Source of the DNA: an uncultured Prevotellaceae bacterium | Lineage (GTDB): Bacteria > Bacteroidota > Bacteroidia > Bacteroidales > Bacteroidaceae | Length of the DNA stretch: 12,581 nt | Assembly: GCA_937900485.1 (NCBI GenBank) | Contig: CALCEL010000099.1 | Span: 1 to 12,581 of the forward strand | Direction of reading: 5' to 3' | In this document: piece after piece, positions 1 to 6,880 of the stretch | Layout: every line of letters starts with the position of its first letter | Numbering within the stretch: the first letter of the stretch is position 1 | Made by a program: the position numbers and the translations under genes | Notes under the pieces: generated by a model | Seen by the model: the letters and a program-made list of their open reading frames with translations, nothing else | What the model was told of the DNA's origin: nothing | The model's database searches: none

Positions 1-262
1 AAGTGCACATTGTCTTGCGCAGAAATCCGTTGTATGCGACTCTCGCATATTCATTTGTCTTTAATATCTTATTATAAGTTGTATAATCTCTTATTTCTTG
101 CTAATTCAGTTTCCTTTTCACATTTTATAAATAAAAAACGTATTTTTTACCTTTTTCTCATTAATTATTCTTATTTTCGCCATGACTTCACTGAAGTATC
201 CTGATTTATAAGGTCTGATGACCTTTTGTCCTTAATGACGTAACCTTTAATAATACTTTTAT
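1..262. other. AT-rich intergenic stretch without a credible gene
   Basis: This left edge of the window is strongly AT-rich and holds no coding sequence I can support. The only open frame (10-204, +) translates to a low-complexity Tyr/Phe/Ser/Ile-rich peptide with no recognisable motif, as expected from chance translation of AT-rich DNA. It contains a short perfect hairpin (33-49) and TTTG at 225-228. I found no exact TAnnTTTG promoter box before the lipoprotein gene at 263. The closest match, TACTTTTA at 254-261, sits too near the start codon to be convincing. Confidence 0.6.
33..49 (+). terminator. Short perfect hairpin, possible terminator of an upstream gene
   Basis: TATGCGA (33-39) pairs perfectly with TCGCATA (43-49) around a 3-base loop. 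The sequence after it is T-rich but interrupted (ATTCATTTGTCTTTAA), so it is a weak rho-independent terminator at best. It could end a gene lying left of the window. The short stem and broken T tract keep confidence low. Confidence 0.25.
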
Positions 263-985
263 ATGAAATCACTTGGATATCGTTTTCTTTTGTGTTGCTC
301 TTTTCTTTCTTTTTTAGTGTCTTGCTCTGATACTGATGAGCCTGCCGCAAGTCCTATTGAGGGGGAATGGGTGGAGTATGGTGTGGATGAGAATGATGAT
401 GTTGTTGGTCATTTTATTTTTCATTCGGACGATACATATTGTTATTGGACAACACAAAACGGAAGTCGTAACGGAACGAACAATGTGATGATTTATAATG
501 CTGAAGGTTATTATCAGGAGAGATCGGACCTTACACTTACTTTATATAATTCAGTAGACTCACTCGCTGGTTCTGTGTTCATCAGAGACTCATATTCTGT
601 GTCCAACGGCGAATTGAGTGTCGGCGAACGCCATTTCGTCCGTCCTTCAGTTTCAGAAATGCCTTGGGTGCCAATGGTGGAGATGTATATGGTTTCCAGT
701 ACTGGCATATATAGTCCTGGCTCAAAAATGATAATTTACTCAAGAGCTACAAGTCCGGGTAATCACTGTGACATCTTGTCTTGTACCTTACGCAATTATT
801 TGGAGACAGATGTTGATGTGTCTAACCGTCTTGATGGTTCTGGTAATTTGAGTGTTTCTCTAAATGCTTCAAACGATAAAGGAATCCATTATTTGGAATT
901 CGTCTTCGAGTGTCAGTTCACAAATGATTATTACAGCTCAAATAAGTCTGAGATACATTCTTATTTGATTTATACCGTTTCTTGA
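263..985 (+). CDS. Predicted lipoprotein of unknown function, possibly lipocalin-like
   Basis: A 240-residue protein with a clear lipoprotein signal peptide: basic start (MKSLGYR), hydrophobic core (residues 8-19) and lipobox LVSC, with Cys21 as the predicted lipidated residue. The residues after the cysteine, SDTDEP, are acidic. That resembles the Asp/Glu-rich signal which sends Bacteroidota lipoproteins to the cell surface, so surface exposure is plausible. The mature N-terminus (IEGEWVEYG, then a phenylalanine-rich strand and DDTY around residues 32-60) recalls the opening strands of lipocalin-like domains common in Bacteroidales lipoproteins. The rest is rich in beta-type, Ser/Asn/Tyr-rich sequence. 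I do not recognise the family and assign no ligand. It stands alone, converging on comEC, with no clear promoter upstream. The ATG at 263 is the only start that keeps the signal peptide intact. Confidence 0.8.
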   Translation: MKSLGYRFLLCCSFLSFLVSCSDTDEPAASPIEGEWVEYGVDENDDVVGHFIFHSDDTYCYWTTQNGSRNGTNNVMIYNAEGYYQERSDLTLTLYNSVDSLAGSVFIRDSYSVSNGELSVGERHFVRPSVSEMPWVPMVEMYMVSSTGIYSPGSKMIIYSRATSPGNHCDILSCTLRNYLETDVDVSNRLDGSGNLSVSLNASNDKGIHYLEFVFECQFTNDYYSSNKSEIHSYLIYTVS

Positions 986-992
986 TGTACCT

Positions 993-1028
993 AAGCAGAA
1001 GTGAATCGATTATGTTTTTCTACTGCTT
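993..1028. terminator. Imperfect inverted repeat between convergent genes, candidate bidirectional terminator
   Basis: AAGCAGAAG (993-1001) pairs with CTACTGCTT (1020-1028) over 8 of 9 positions, around an 18-base loop that includes TTTTT (1015-1019). It lies in the 44-base gap between the stop codons of the convergent lipoprotein and comEC genes, where a shared terminator would be expected. The long loop, the mismatch and the lack of a clean T tract after the stem make this tentative. Confidence 0.3.
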
Positions 1029-1029
1029 A

Positions 1030-2373
1030 TTACTTTATTAATCTTTCTGCAATCACTGTTGCCATCCATAATATGGATGCAGTCAGCATAGATATTGTGT
1101 TTTTGCTGTTATTATTTCTCAGCCAAATAGCAATCGTTGTGATGAACAGGTACGCCATCACCACGTCCAGGATGCTTGGTTGGCATTGGAATGTGGAGCT
1201 TGGTTGTTCAGCGAAGAAGTGAGCTGTACGTCTTATGTGTGAGGAACAGTGTAGTATTATTGCAGTGAGTGTTCCACATATTGTGTTGTTCCAAAGAAAT
1301 AGCCACCATATACATGTTGTAGGAATGAGTATAGTCACCAGTATCGTGGTTGCGAGATTGCTGAACACTGATAGTAAAGGTATCTGATGAAAGTGGTAGG
1401 ATACTAATGGCATGGTGATGATATTACACACCAAAGATATAACTATGATACTAATTGTTCCATTGTATAATTTCACTATTATCTTTTTTATGTATATGTA
1501 ATTCCCACTCTTTGTGTTGCTGTGGATACGAAGTGTCTCGCATAGTGGTATTCCTATGGTCAGAATACCAGTCACAGCGAGGAATGACAGCTGAAAGCCG
1601 ATATGGAATATCAGTAGCGGATCTAAACAGAGCATAATAAATGCAGCTAGTGCGCATGTGTTGATGGATATCGCTTCTCTCTTTGCACAATGTGCTAACA
1701 CAATTATTGTACACATGGTCACCGCTCTTATTATTGATGGTTGCATGCCCGTGACAAAGGTGTAAGTCCACAGACAGAAGACGATTGCGAGGTCGGACAC
1801 GATCCTCCATTTGTATGTCACTATTCTTCCGAGAAAGAAGCATTGCAGTATGACATATATTATAGATATGTGAAATCCCGATATGGCGAGTAGGTGGCTA
1901 AGTCCGGCCCTGGAGAAATCTTGTCTTGTGGATTTACTGATATCGTCTTTTCTGCCTATCGTCATAGCCTCTGTCACGCTTCCGTCTTGTCCTGAAATGC
2001 CGTGACTCTCATATACCTCATGTAAATCCTTTTGTATCTTGTTTGATACGGAGTCTATACCTCTTCCGTTATTTCTGTATAGTGAGTATTTCCAATTCTT
2101 ACCGTACTCTTGCTCCGCCTTGCTTATGCTGTTTACGGTGATAGTCAGCCCGAACAAGGTGAAGAACGTCATAGTTGCTATTGTGAAACATCGTGTCAAT
2201 GTCTCTTTGGCGCTTTTTATCTGGAGAAACACGACCACCAGCATATTTATAAACATCAGAACCACCAACCAAGCCATTCTAGTGGATACATAATCATACG
2301 ACAAATCCGCTCCCGCCATACCAATTATCATTGGTATGACGAGGCGGATTAGAGGATATGATTGCCAGTTCAT
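1030..2373 (-). CDS. comEC: Compact ComEC/Rec2-family DNA-uptake channel protein
   Basis: A 447-residue polytopic membrane protein of the ComEC/Rec2 'competence' family, which moves single-stranded DNA across the inner membrane in natural transformation. Diagnostic motifs are SHLLAISGFHI (159-169), PSIIRA (212-217) and DPLLIFHIGFQLSFLAVTGI (251-270). Hydrophobic segments lie near 8-20, 34-50 and 62-80, then repeatedly from about 163 to 440. The usual Bacteroidota protein is, to my knowledge, about 650-700 residues and has a soluble OB-fold-like region (DUF4131) after the N-terminal helices. Here only about 25 residues separate the third helix from the amphipathic stretch that begins near 106. 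There is also no C-terminal metallo-beta-lactamase domain. The core frame is open and the motifs are intact, so it may work as a minimal channel or be a reduced copy. Its ATG lies one base after the prfA stop, so the two genes are probably co-transcribed. Confidence 0.85.
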   Translation of the reverse strand: MNWQSYPLIRLVIPMIIGMAGADLSYDYVSTRMAWLVVLMFINMLVVVFLQIKSAKETLTRCFTIATMTFFTLFGLTITVNSISKAEQEYGKNWKYSLYRNNGRGIDSVSNKIQKDLHEVYESHGISGQDGSVTEAMTIGRKDDISKSTRQDFSRAGLSHLLAISGFHISIIYVILQCFFLGRIVTYKWRIVSDLAIVFCLWTYTFVTGMQPSIIRAVTMCTIIVLAHCAKREAISINTCALAAFIMLCLDPLLIFHIGFQLSFLAVTGILTIGIPLCETLRIHSNTKSGNYIYIKKIIVKLYNGTISIIVISLVCNIITMPLVSYHFHQIPLLSVFSNLATTILVTILIPTTCIWWLFLWNNTICGTLTAIILHCSSHIRRTAHFFAEQPSSTFQCQPSILDVVMAYLFITTIAIWLRNNNSKNTISMLTASILWMATVIAERLIK

Positions 2374-2374
2374 C

Positions 2375-3475
2375 TTAAAGCTCTGCTTCTTTCAGTCGCT
2401 CGGCGTTTTCCGCAACTATCAGATGGTCGATACAGTCTTGTATGTCACCATCCATGAAAGCGGCCAGATTGTATATGGTGTAATTTATTCTATGGTCGGT
2501 GATGCGTCCTTGAGGATAGTTGTATGTCCTAATCTTAGCGGAACGGTCTCCGGTGCTGACCATGGTCTTTCTCCTTGACGCAATGTCATCAATATATTTT
2601 TGATGCTCTTTGTCGTAGATGTATGTTCTCAGACGGGCGAGAGCCCTCTCTTTGTTCTTTGGCTGGTCACGTGTCTCAGTACACTCCACGAGAATCTCTT
2701 CTGTCTCTCCTGTGTTCGGGTTCTTCCACATGTAACGTGCTCTCACTCCTGATTCCACCTTGTTGACGTTCTGGCCTCCTGCTCCGGATGATCGGAATGT
2801 GTCCCATTTAATCTCACCCTCATTGATTTGTACGTCGAATGCCTCTGCCTCAGGTAACACTGCTACCGTGGCTGCGGATGTATGCACTCGTCCTTGAGTC
2901 TCTGTTGCCGGCACTCTCTGTACACGGTGTACTCCAGACTCATATTTCATGGTGCCGTAGACGTTGTCGCCGTTTATTGAGGCAATTATTTCTTTATATC
3001 CGCCACTTGCTCCCTCGGAGAAGCTGCTGACTGTAATATGCCATCCCTTTGTCTCGCAGTACTTTGTGTACATCCTGAAGAGGTCGCCTGCGAAGAGAGC
3101 AGCCTCGTCTCCACCTGTTCCTCCTCTAATCTCCAGAGTTACGTTCTTGCTATCCTCGGGGTCTGCAGGAATGAGTAGCAGTTTGATTTGTTCTTCAAGC
3201 TCTGGTATGGCTTTCTCATTGGCTGCCATCTCTTCTCTTGCCATCTCCTTAAGGTCCGGGTCGTCCTCGAGAGCCATTATCTCCTTGGCCTCCTCAACGC
3301 CTTTGACGCATTTTATGTATTTGTCACGCGCATGCATGATGTCCTCAAGGTTCTTGTATTCCTTTGTCAACTGCACGTAGCGTTTTTGGTCCGCTATCAC
3401 GTTCGGGTCAGTTATGAGTGTTGAGACCTCCTCGAACCTCGGTACCAATCCGTCTAATTTCTCTAGTATGTCCAT
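2375..3475 (-). CDS. prfA: Peptide chain release factor 1 (RF1)
   Basis: RF1 recognises UAA and UAG stop codons in the ribosomal A site and triggers release of the finished protein in the cytoplasm. The 366-residue protein has the normal family length. The universal GGQ motif that drives peptidyl-tRNA hydrolysis is at 233-235 (SGAGGQNVNKV). The stop-codon reading motif is PAT at 189-191 (RVPATETQGR). That identifies RF1 rather than RF2, which carries SPF there. The N-terminal helical domain spans about 1-105, and the C-terminal part (STGDRSAKIRTYNYPQGRIT, 307-326) is fully conserved. The ATG at 3475 gives the standard N-terminus MDILEKLDGL. It lies 87 bases downstream of the purM stop with no visible promoter box between, so it probably shares the purM transcript. 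comEC follows directly. Confidence 0.97.
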   Translation of the reverse strand: MDILEKLDGLVPRFEEVSTLITDPNVIADQKRYVQLTKEYKNLEDIMHARDKYIKCVKGVEEAKEIMALEDDPDLKEMAREEMAANEKAIPELEEQIKLLLIPADPEDSKNVTLEIRGGTGGDEAALFAGDLFRMYTKYCETKGWHITVSSFSEGASGGYKEIIASINGDNVYGTMKYESGVHRVQRVPATETQGRVHTSAATVAVLPEAEAFDVQINEGEIKWDTFRSSGAGGQNVNKVESGVRARYMWKNPNTGETEEILVECTETRDQPKNKERALARLRTYIYDKEHQKYIDDIASRRKTMVSTGDRSAKIRTYNYPQGRITDHRINYTIYNLAAFMDGDIQDCIDHLIVAENAERLKEAEL

Positions 3476-3562
3476 TATTGAATATAAAATAAGAATGGTA
3501 AGTCATCAACATTGCTTTTTCATTCATGTCGGTGATTTCCCATTCTCATGTATTTATGTGGC

Positions 3563-4738
3563 TTAGTAGTGGAACTCTCCGAACTCGCTCTTTATGGTCA
3601 GCGATTTCTTACCTTCCTCAATGTGTCCGATGATTTGTGCGTCGATATTGAACGACTTAGATATCTCGATGATTTTGTCAGCGTTCTCTGGAGAAACATA
3701 GAATTCCATGCGGTGACCCATGTTGAATACTTTGTACATCTCGCTCCAGTCTGTGCCTGATTCTTTAGCAATTGCCTTGAACAATGGTGGTACAGGAAAC
3801 ATGTTGTCCTTGACAACCTTGCAGTTATCTGACACGAAGTGAAGCACCTTAGTCTGTGCTCCTCCCGTACAGTGTACCATACCGTGTACATCATGACGCA
3901 TGACGTCGAGAATCTTCTTCACAACTGGAGCGTATGTGCGTGTTGGGGAAAGCACGAGTCGTCCCGCATTTAGAGGAGCTCCATCTACAGGGTCTGTCAG
4001 TTTATATGATCCAGAGTATACCAGCTCGTCCGGTACAGCTTTGTCGTAAGTCTCTGGGTATTTCTCTGCTATGTATTTTGCAAACACGTCATGTCTTGCG
4101 GATGTCAGTCCATTAGATCCCATGCCTCCGTTGTACTCCTTCTCGTACGTAGCCTGTCCGCAAGAGCTGAGTCCTACGATGACATCACCAGGACGAATGT
4201 TGGCGTTGTCGATGACGTCAGTGCGTCTCATACGACAGGTGACGGTGGAGTCTACGATGATGGTGCGTACCAAATCGCCCACGTCAGCTGTCTCGCCTCC
4301 CGTAGCGTGTATGCCGATTCCCATGTTGCGCATTTCCTCTAGTAGCTCATCTGTTCCACTGATTATGGCAGATATCACTTCACCAGGTATCAGCATCTTG
4401 TTACGTCCGATGGTTGAGCTGACGAGTATGTTGTCTGTGGCTCCGACGCAAAGCAGGTCGTCAGTGTTCATTATAAGCGCATCTTGCGCGATGCCTTTCC
4501 ATACAGACAAGTCACCGGTCTCTTTCCAGTATGCGTACGCCAATGATGACTTCGTTCCGGCACCGTCGGCATGCATTATGTTGCAGAACTCGGGATCACC
4601 GCCTAGAATGTCCGGGATTATTTTGCAGAAAGCATGTGGGAAGATGCCCTTGTCAATGTTCTTAATGGCATTGTGTACATCTTCCTTGGCCGCACTAACG
4701 CCGCGCATCATGTATCTTTGCTTATTGTCAATAGCCAT
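3563..4738 (-). CDS. purM: Phosphoribosylformylglycinamidine cyclo-ligase (AIR synthase)
   Basis: PurM closes the imidazole ring, converting formylglycinamidine ribonucleotide plus ATP to aminoimidazole ribonucleotide (AIR) in de novo purine synthesis. From the chosen start it is 391 residues, longer than the roughly 345 of E. coli PurM and typical of the Bacteroidota form. Visible signatures are GVSAAKEDVHNAIKN (13-27), HADGAGTKSSLA (56-67), ATGGETADVGD (145-155), LSPTRTYAPVV (263-273), the HCTGGAQTK stretch (289-297) and MYKVFNMGHRM (334-344). The frame is open to an ATG at 4792, but I prefer 4738. The extra 18 residues match nothing in the family, and the promoter at 4774-4805 would start transcription downstream of 4792. 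It is divergent from lpxD and heads the purM-prfA-comEC cluster. Confidence 0.95.
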   Translation of the reverse strand: MAIDNKQRYMMRGVSAAKEDVHNAIKNIDKGIFPHAFCKIIPDILGGDPEFCNIMHADGAGTKSSLAYAYWKETGDLSVWKGIAQDALIMNTDDLLCVGATDNILVSSTIGRNKMLIPGEVISAIISGTDELLEEMRNMGIGIHATGGETADVGDLVRTIIVDSTVTCRMRRTDVIDNANIRPGDVIVGLSSCGQATYEKEYNGGMGSNGLTSARHDVFAKYIAEKYPETYDKAVPDELVYSGSYKLTDPVDGAPLNAGRLVLSPTRTYAPVVKKILDVMRHDVHGMVHCTGGAQTKVLHFVSDNCKVVKDNMFPVPPLFKAIAKESGTDWSEMYKVFNMGHRMEFYVSPENADKIIEISKSFNIDAQIIGHIEEGKKSLTIKSEFGEFHY

Positions 4739-4773
4739 AATGATGTTGTTTGTTGAAATTGTTGTTAGATGCG

Positions 4774-4805
4774 GCAAAGTTACACCTTTCAATTCACTTT
4801 ACAAA
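4774..4805 (-). promoter_or_regulatory. Bacteroidota-type promoter of purM
   Basis: Read on the minus strand, TTTG (4805-4802) is followed after exactly 19 bases by TAACTTTGC (4782-4774). This matches the Bacteroides consensus of a TTTG element near -33 and TAnnTTTGY near -7. Transcription would begin around 4765-4769, giving a leader of about 30 bases before the purM ATG at 4738. The match is exact in both boxes and supports the shorter purM start. Confidence 0.75.
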
Positions 4806-4808
4806 GTG
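4795..4808. promoter_or_regulatory. Short palindrome over the -33 box of purM, possible operator
   Basis: CACTTT (4795-4800) and AAAGTG (4803-4808) form a perfect inverted repeat with a 2-base spacer, and the right arm overlaps the TTTG -33 element of the purM promoter. A protein bound here would block purM. A role in purine control is conceivable but is pure inference. A 6-base arm can occur by chance in AT-rich DNA. Confidence 0.3.
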
Positions 4809-4861
4809 TAAGTGTTCAAAACATCGTTTCTATGTGGTCAAAAGGCAAAAAAAACAGATTG

Positions 4862-4896
4862 ATTGGTGCCATGTAAAAAAATGTTATTAAATTTGC
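4862..4896 (+). promoter_or_regulatory. Bacteroidota-type promoter of the lpxD operon
   Basis: TAAATTTGC at 4888-4896 is an exact match to the TAnnTTTGY -7 element of Bacteroidota promoters. A plausible -33 element is ATTG at 4862-4865, with a 22-base spacing, slightly long and one base off TTTG. Transcription would start near 4901-4905, leaving a short A/T-rich leader of about 15 bases before the lpxD ATG with no Shine-Dalgarno sequence. This fits the weak use of such sites in the phylum. Confidence 0.65.
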
Positions 4897-4918
4897 CCCC
4901 TATAAAATTTAATTTACG

Positions 4919-5965
4919 ATGGTTTTTACTGCACAGCAAATTGCAGCTTTCACAGGAGGAATTGTGGATGGAGATGAGAATGTGTCCGTTAGTACGTTCG
5001 CTAAGATAGAGGAGGGTACTAAAGGAGCTTTGTCGTTTCTCGCTAATCCTCAATACGAGAATTATATATACGACACGGAGTCAAGTGTTGTTTTGGTGAA
5101 TAAAGATTTTCAGCCGGCTCGCAAGGTTAATACTACACTCGTGCGTGTCGACAATGCTTATGAGTCTGTGGCAAAATTATTGCAGCTTTATCAGAGCATG
5201 CAGCAGAGACGTACCGGTATTGACTCATTGGCCTACGTGTCTCCGACGGCTAAGGTTGGTAAGGATGTCTATCTCGCTCCTTTCTCTGTGGTTGGTGACG
5301 GTGCTGTCATCGGTGATGGTGTGCAACTCTATCCTCATGCCACTGTAGGCGACAACGCTAAGATTGGCGATAATACGACTCTCTACAGTAATGTTGTGGT
5401 TTATCATGGCTGTGTTGTCGGAAAGAATTGTATCTTGCACGCTGGTAGTGTGATTGGTGCGGACGGATTCGGCTTCGCTCCGTCAGAGGAAGGGTATGAG
5501 AAGATACCGCAGATAGGAATTGTAACCATAGAGGATAATGTTGAGATTGGCGCTAACACATGTGTGGATCGCTCTACTATGGGTTCCACGTATGTGCGTA
5601 AGGGAGTTAAGCTTGACAACCTTGTTCAAATAGCTCATAACGTGGAAGTCGGAGCGAACACCGTGATGAGTGCTCAGGTCGGTGTGGCAGGAAGTGCCAA
5701 GATAGGAGAGTGGTGTATGTTTGGTGGTCAAGTTGGCATAGCAGGACATATTAAGGTGGGCGACAGAACAAATGTGGGCGCACAGTCAGGTCTCGCTGGT
5801 GGCAACGCTTTGAAGAAAGGTGGGCAGACTCTTATGGGATATCCTGCCGTCGATGCTAAAGACTTTGCGAAGCAAGCTGCTGCGTTGAAGACGCTTCCGT
5901 CTCTGCTTAAGGAAGTGCAGCGACTGAAAGAAGAGTTAGAAGTGTTAAGGAATAATACTAAGTGA
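4919..5965 (+). CDS. lpxD: UDP-3-O-(3-hydroxyacyl)glucosamine N-acyltransferase
   Basis: LpxD adds the second 3-hydroxyacyl chain from acyl carrier protein to the free amine of UDP-3-O-acyl-glucosamine, the third step of lipid A synthesis. The 348 residues show the standard order: an N-terminal uridine-binding domain (about 1-100), a left-handed parallel beta-helix of hexapeptide repeats (about 105-290, many V/I-G-D/A-N-x units) and a C-terminal helix (about 315-345, Lys/Glu/Leu-rich) of the type that binds acyl carrier protein and trimerises. The catalytic histidine is His240 in QIAHNVEVG, matching E. coli His239. His277 in GIAGHIKV matches the second active-site histidine. It is the first gene of the operon, with its own promoter box upstream. 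Its TGA is one base before the lpxC ATG. Confidence 0.96.
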   Translation: MVFTAQQIAAFTGGIVDGDENVSVSTFAKIEEGTKGALSFLANPQYENYIYDTESSVVLVNKDFQPARKVNTTLVRVDNAYESVAKLLQLYQSMQQRRTGIDSLAYVSPTAKVGKDVYLAPFSVVGDGAVIGDGVQLYPHATVGDNAKIGDNTTLYSNVVVYHGCVVGKNCILHAGSVIGADGFGFAPSEEGYEKIPQIGIVTIEDNVEIGANTCVDRSTMGSTYVRKGVKLDNLVQIAHNVEVGANTVMSAQVGVAGSAKIGEWCMFGGQVGIAGHIKVGDRTNVGAQSGLAGGNALKKGGQTLMGYPAVDAKDFAKQAAALKTLPSLLKEVQRLKEELEVLRNNTK

Positions 5966-5966
5966 T

Positions 5967-6869
5967 ATGGTGAAACAGAAAACTCTGAAGGACAGTTTCG
6001 AACTAAAAGGAAAGGGATTGCATACAGGTTTGAACGTGACCGCAAGATTCTGTCCGGCGGAGATTAATTTCGGATATAAGATTCAGAGAACAGATATTGA
6101 AGGACAGCCGGTGTTGGATTGTGACGCAAGTCTCGTGGGAGATACACAGCGTGGTACTGTCATCGTGTCTGGAGATATAAAGATTAGTACAATTGAACAT
6201 GCCATGGCGGCTCTGTTGGCTATGGGTGTGGATAACTGTCTCATTCAGCTTGATGGACCTGAGATGCCTATCTTGGACGGAAGTTCTTTGTATTTTGTGA
6301 ACTCCATAAAAAAGGTGAATCTTGTGGAGCAGGATGCGGAGAAACAATATTTTGTTGTTGATAAACGTATCGAGGTTGAAGGTGAGTACGGTGAGAAAAT
6401 GGTCATTGAACCATATGACGGATTTGCAATTGACGCCACTATAGCGTTTGACTCTCCTAACTTGAGTCATCAGGACGCACGGCTTCATGACTTAGAAGAG
6501 TTCGAGGGTGAGTTTGCCTCTGCCAGAACTTTCGTTTTCGTGCGTGATGTTGAGCCTCTGGTCCAGATGGGACTCATAAAAGGTGGTGACTTGGATAATG
6601 CCATAGTTATATATGAGAGAGAAATGCCACAGGACAGATTTGACAGGCTGGCAGACTCTTTGGGATTGGCTCATCAGGATGCCAGTCAACTCGGTTATCT
6701 TAACCATAAGCCGTTGACATGGCCTAACGAGTGTGCGCGCCATAAACTTCTTGACATCATAGGTGACCTTGCTCTTGTTGGAAAACCGATTAAGGGTAAG
6801 GTGACAGCGTTTAAGCCTGGGCACACTATAAATAATAAGTTCGCACGAGCGATACTATCTAATAAATAA
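5967..6869 (+). CDS. lpxC: UDP-3-O-acyl-GlcNAc deacetylase, lacking the usual fused FabZ domain
   Basis: LpxC is the zinc hydrolase that removes acetate from UDP-3-O-acyl-GlcNAc, the committed step of lipid A synthesis. The zinc ligands are His78 (STIEHAMAA), His259 and Asp263 (CARHKLLDIIGD). Glu77, Asp267 and His286 (KPGHTINNK) match the catalytic residues Glu78, Asp246 and His265 of E. coli. The deacetylase domain is complete and the start MVKQKTLKDSFELKGKGLHTG is typical of Bacteroidota. At 300 residues it has the length of stand-alone LpxC, whereas Bacteroidota LpxC is normally about 460 residues with FabZ (3-hydroxyacyl-ACP dehydratase) fused at the C-terminus. Here the protein stops at NNKFARAILSNK, just where the linker would begin. 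Only 11 bases remain before lpxA, so no FabZ remnant exists in any frame. Confidence 0.96.
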   Translation: MVKQKTLKDSFELKGKGLHTGLNVTARFCPAEINFGYKIQRTDIEGQPVLDCDASLVGDTQRGTVIVSGDIKISTIEHAMAALLAMGVDNCLIQLDGPEMPILDGSSLYFVNSIKKVNLVEQDAEKQYFVVDKRIEVEGEYGEKMVIEPYDGFAIDATIAFDSPNLSHQDARLHDLEEFEGEFASARTFVFVRDVEPLVQMGLIKGGDLDNAIVIYEREMPQDRFDRLADSLGLAHQDASQLGYLNHKPLTWPNECARHKLLDIIGDLALVGKPIKGKVTAFKPGHTINNKFARAILSNK

Positions 6870-6880
6870 GATAAGTTTAT

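Noticed and set aside
10..204. 64-codon open frame at the left edge
   Set aside because: Low-complexity translation of AT-rich DNA, no motif, no promoter or start context; looks like chance.
2964..3380. 138-codon plus-strand frame opposite prfA
   Set aside because: Ser/Leu-rich antisense translation of a conserved gene; no independent support.
4739..4792. N-terminal extension of PurM by 18 residues
   Set aside because: Not conserved in the family, and the promoter boxes at 4774-4805 would place the transcript start inside it.
4071..4811. Long (246-codon) open frame on the plus strand opposite purM
   Set aside because: It lies antisense to a highly conserved purM, runs through the purM promoter, and its Ser/Pro/Met-rich translation matches nothing; a codon-bias shadow.
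4838..5053. 71-codon minus-strand frame over the lpxD start
   Set aside because: Overlaps the lpxD promoter and coding start in antisense and has no motif.
6003..6488. 161-codon minus-strand frame opposite lpxC
   Set aside because: Fully inside lpxC with no recognisable motif; shadow of the real gene.
6867..6880. Frameshift or premature stop separating LpxC from a downstream FabZ
   Set aside because: Only 11 bases lie between the lpxC stop and lpxA, so there is no hidden FabZ sequence in any frame; the domain is absent, not broken.
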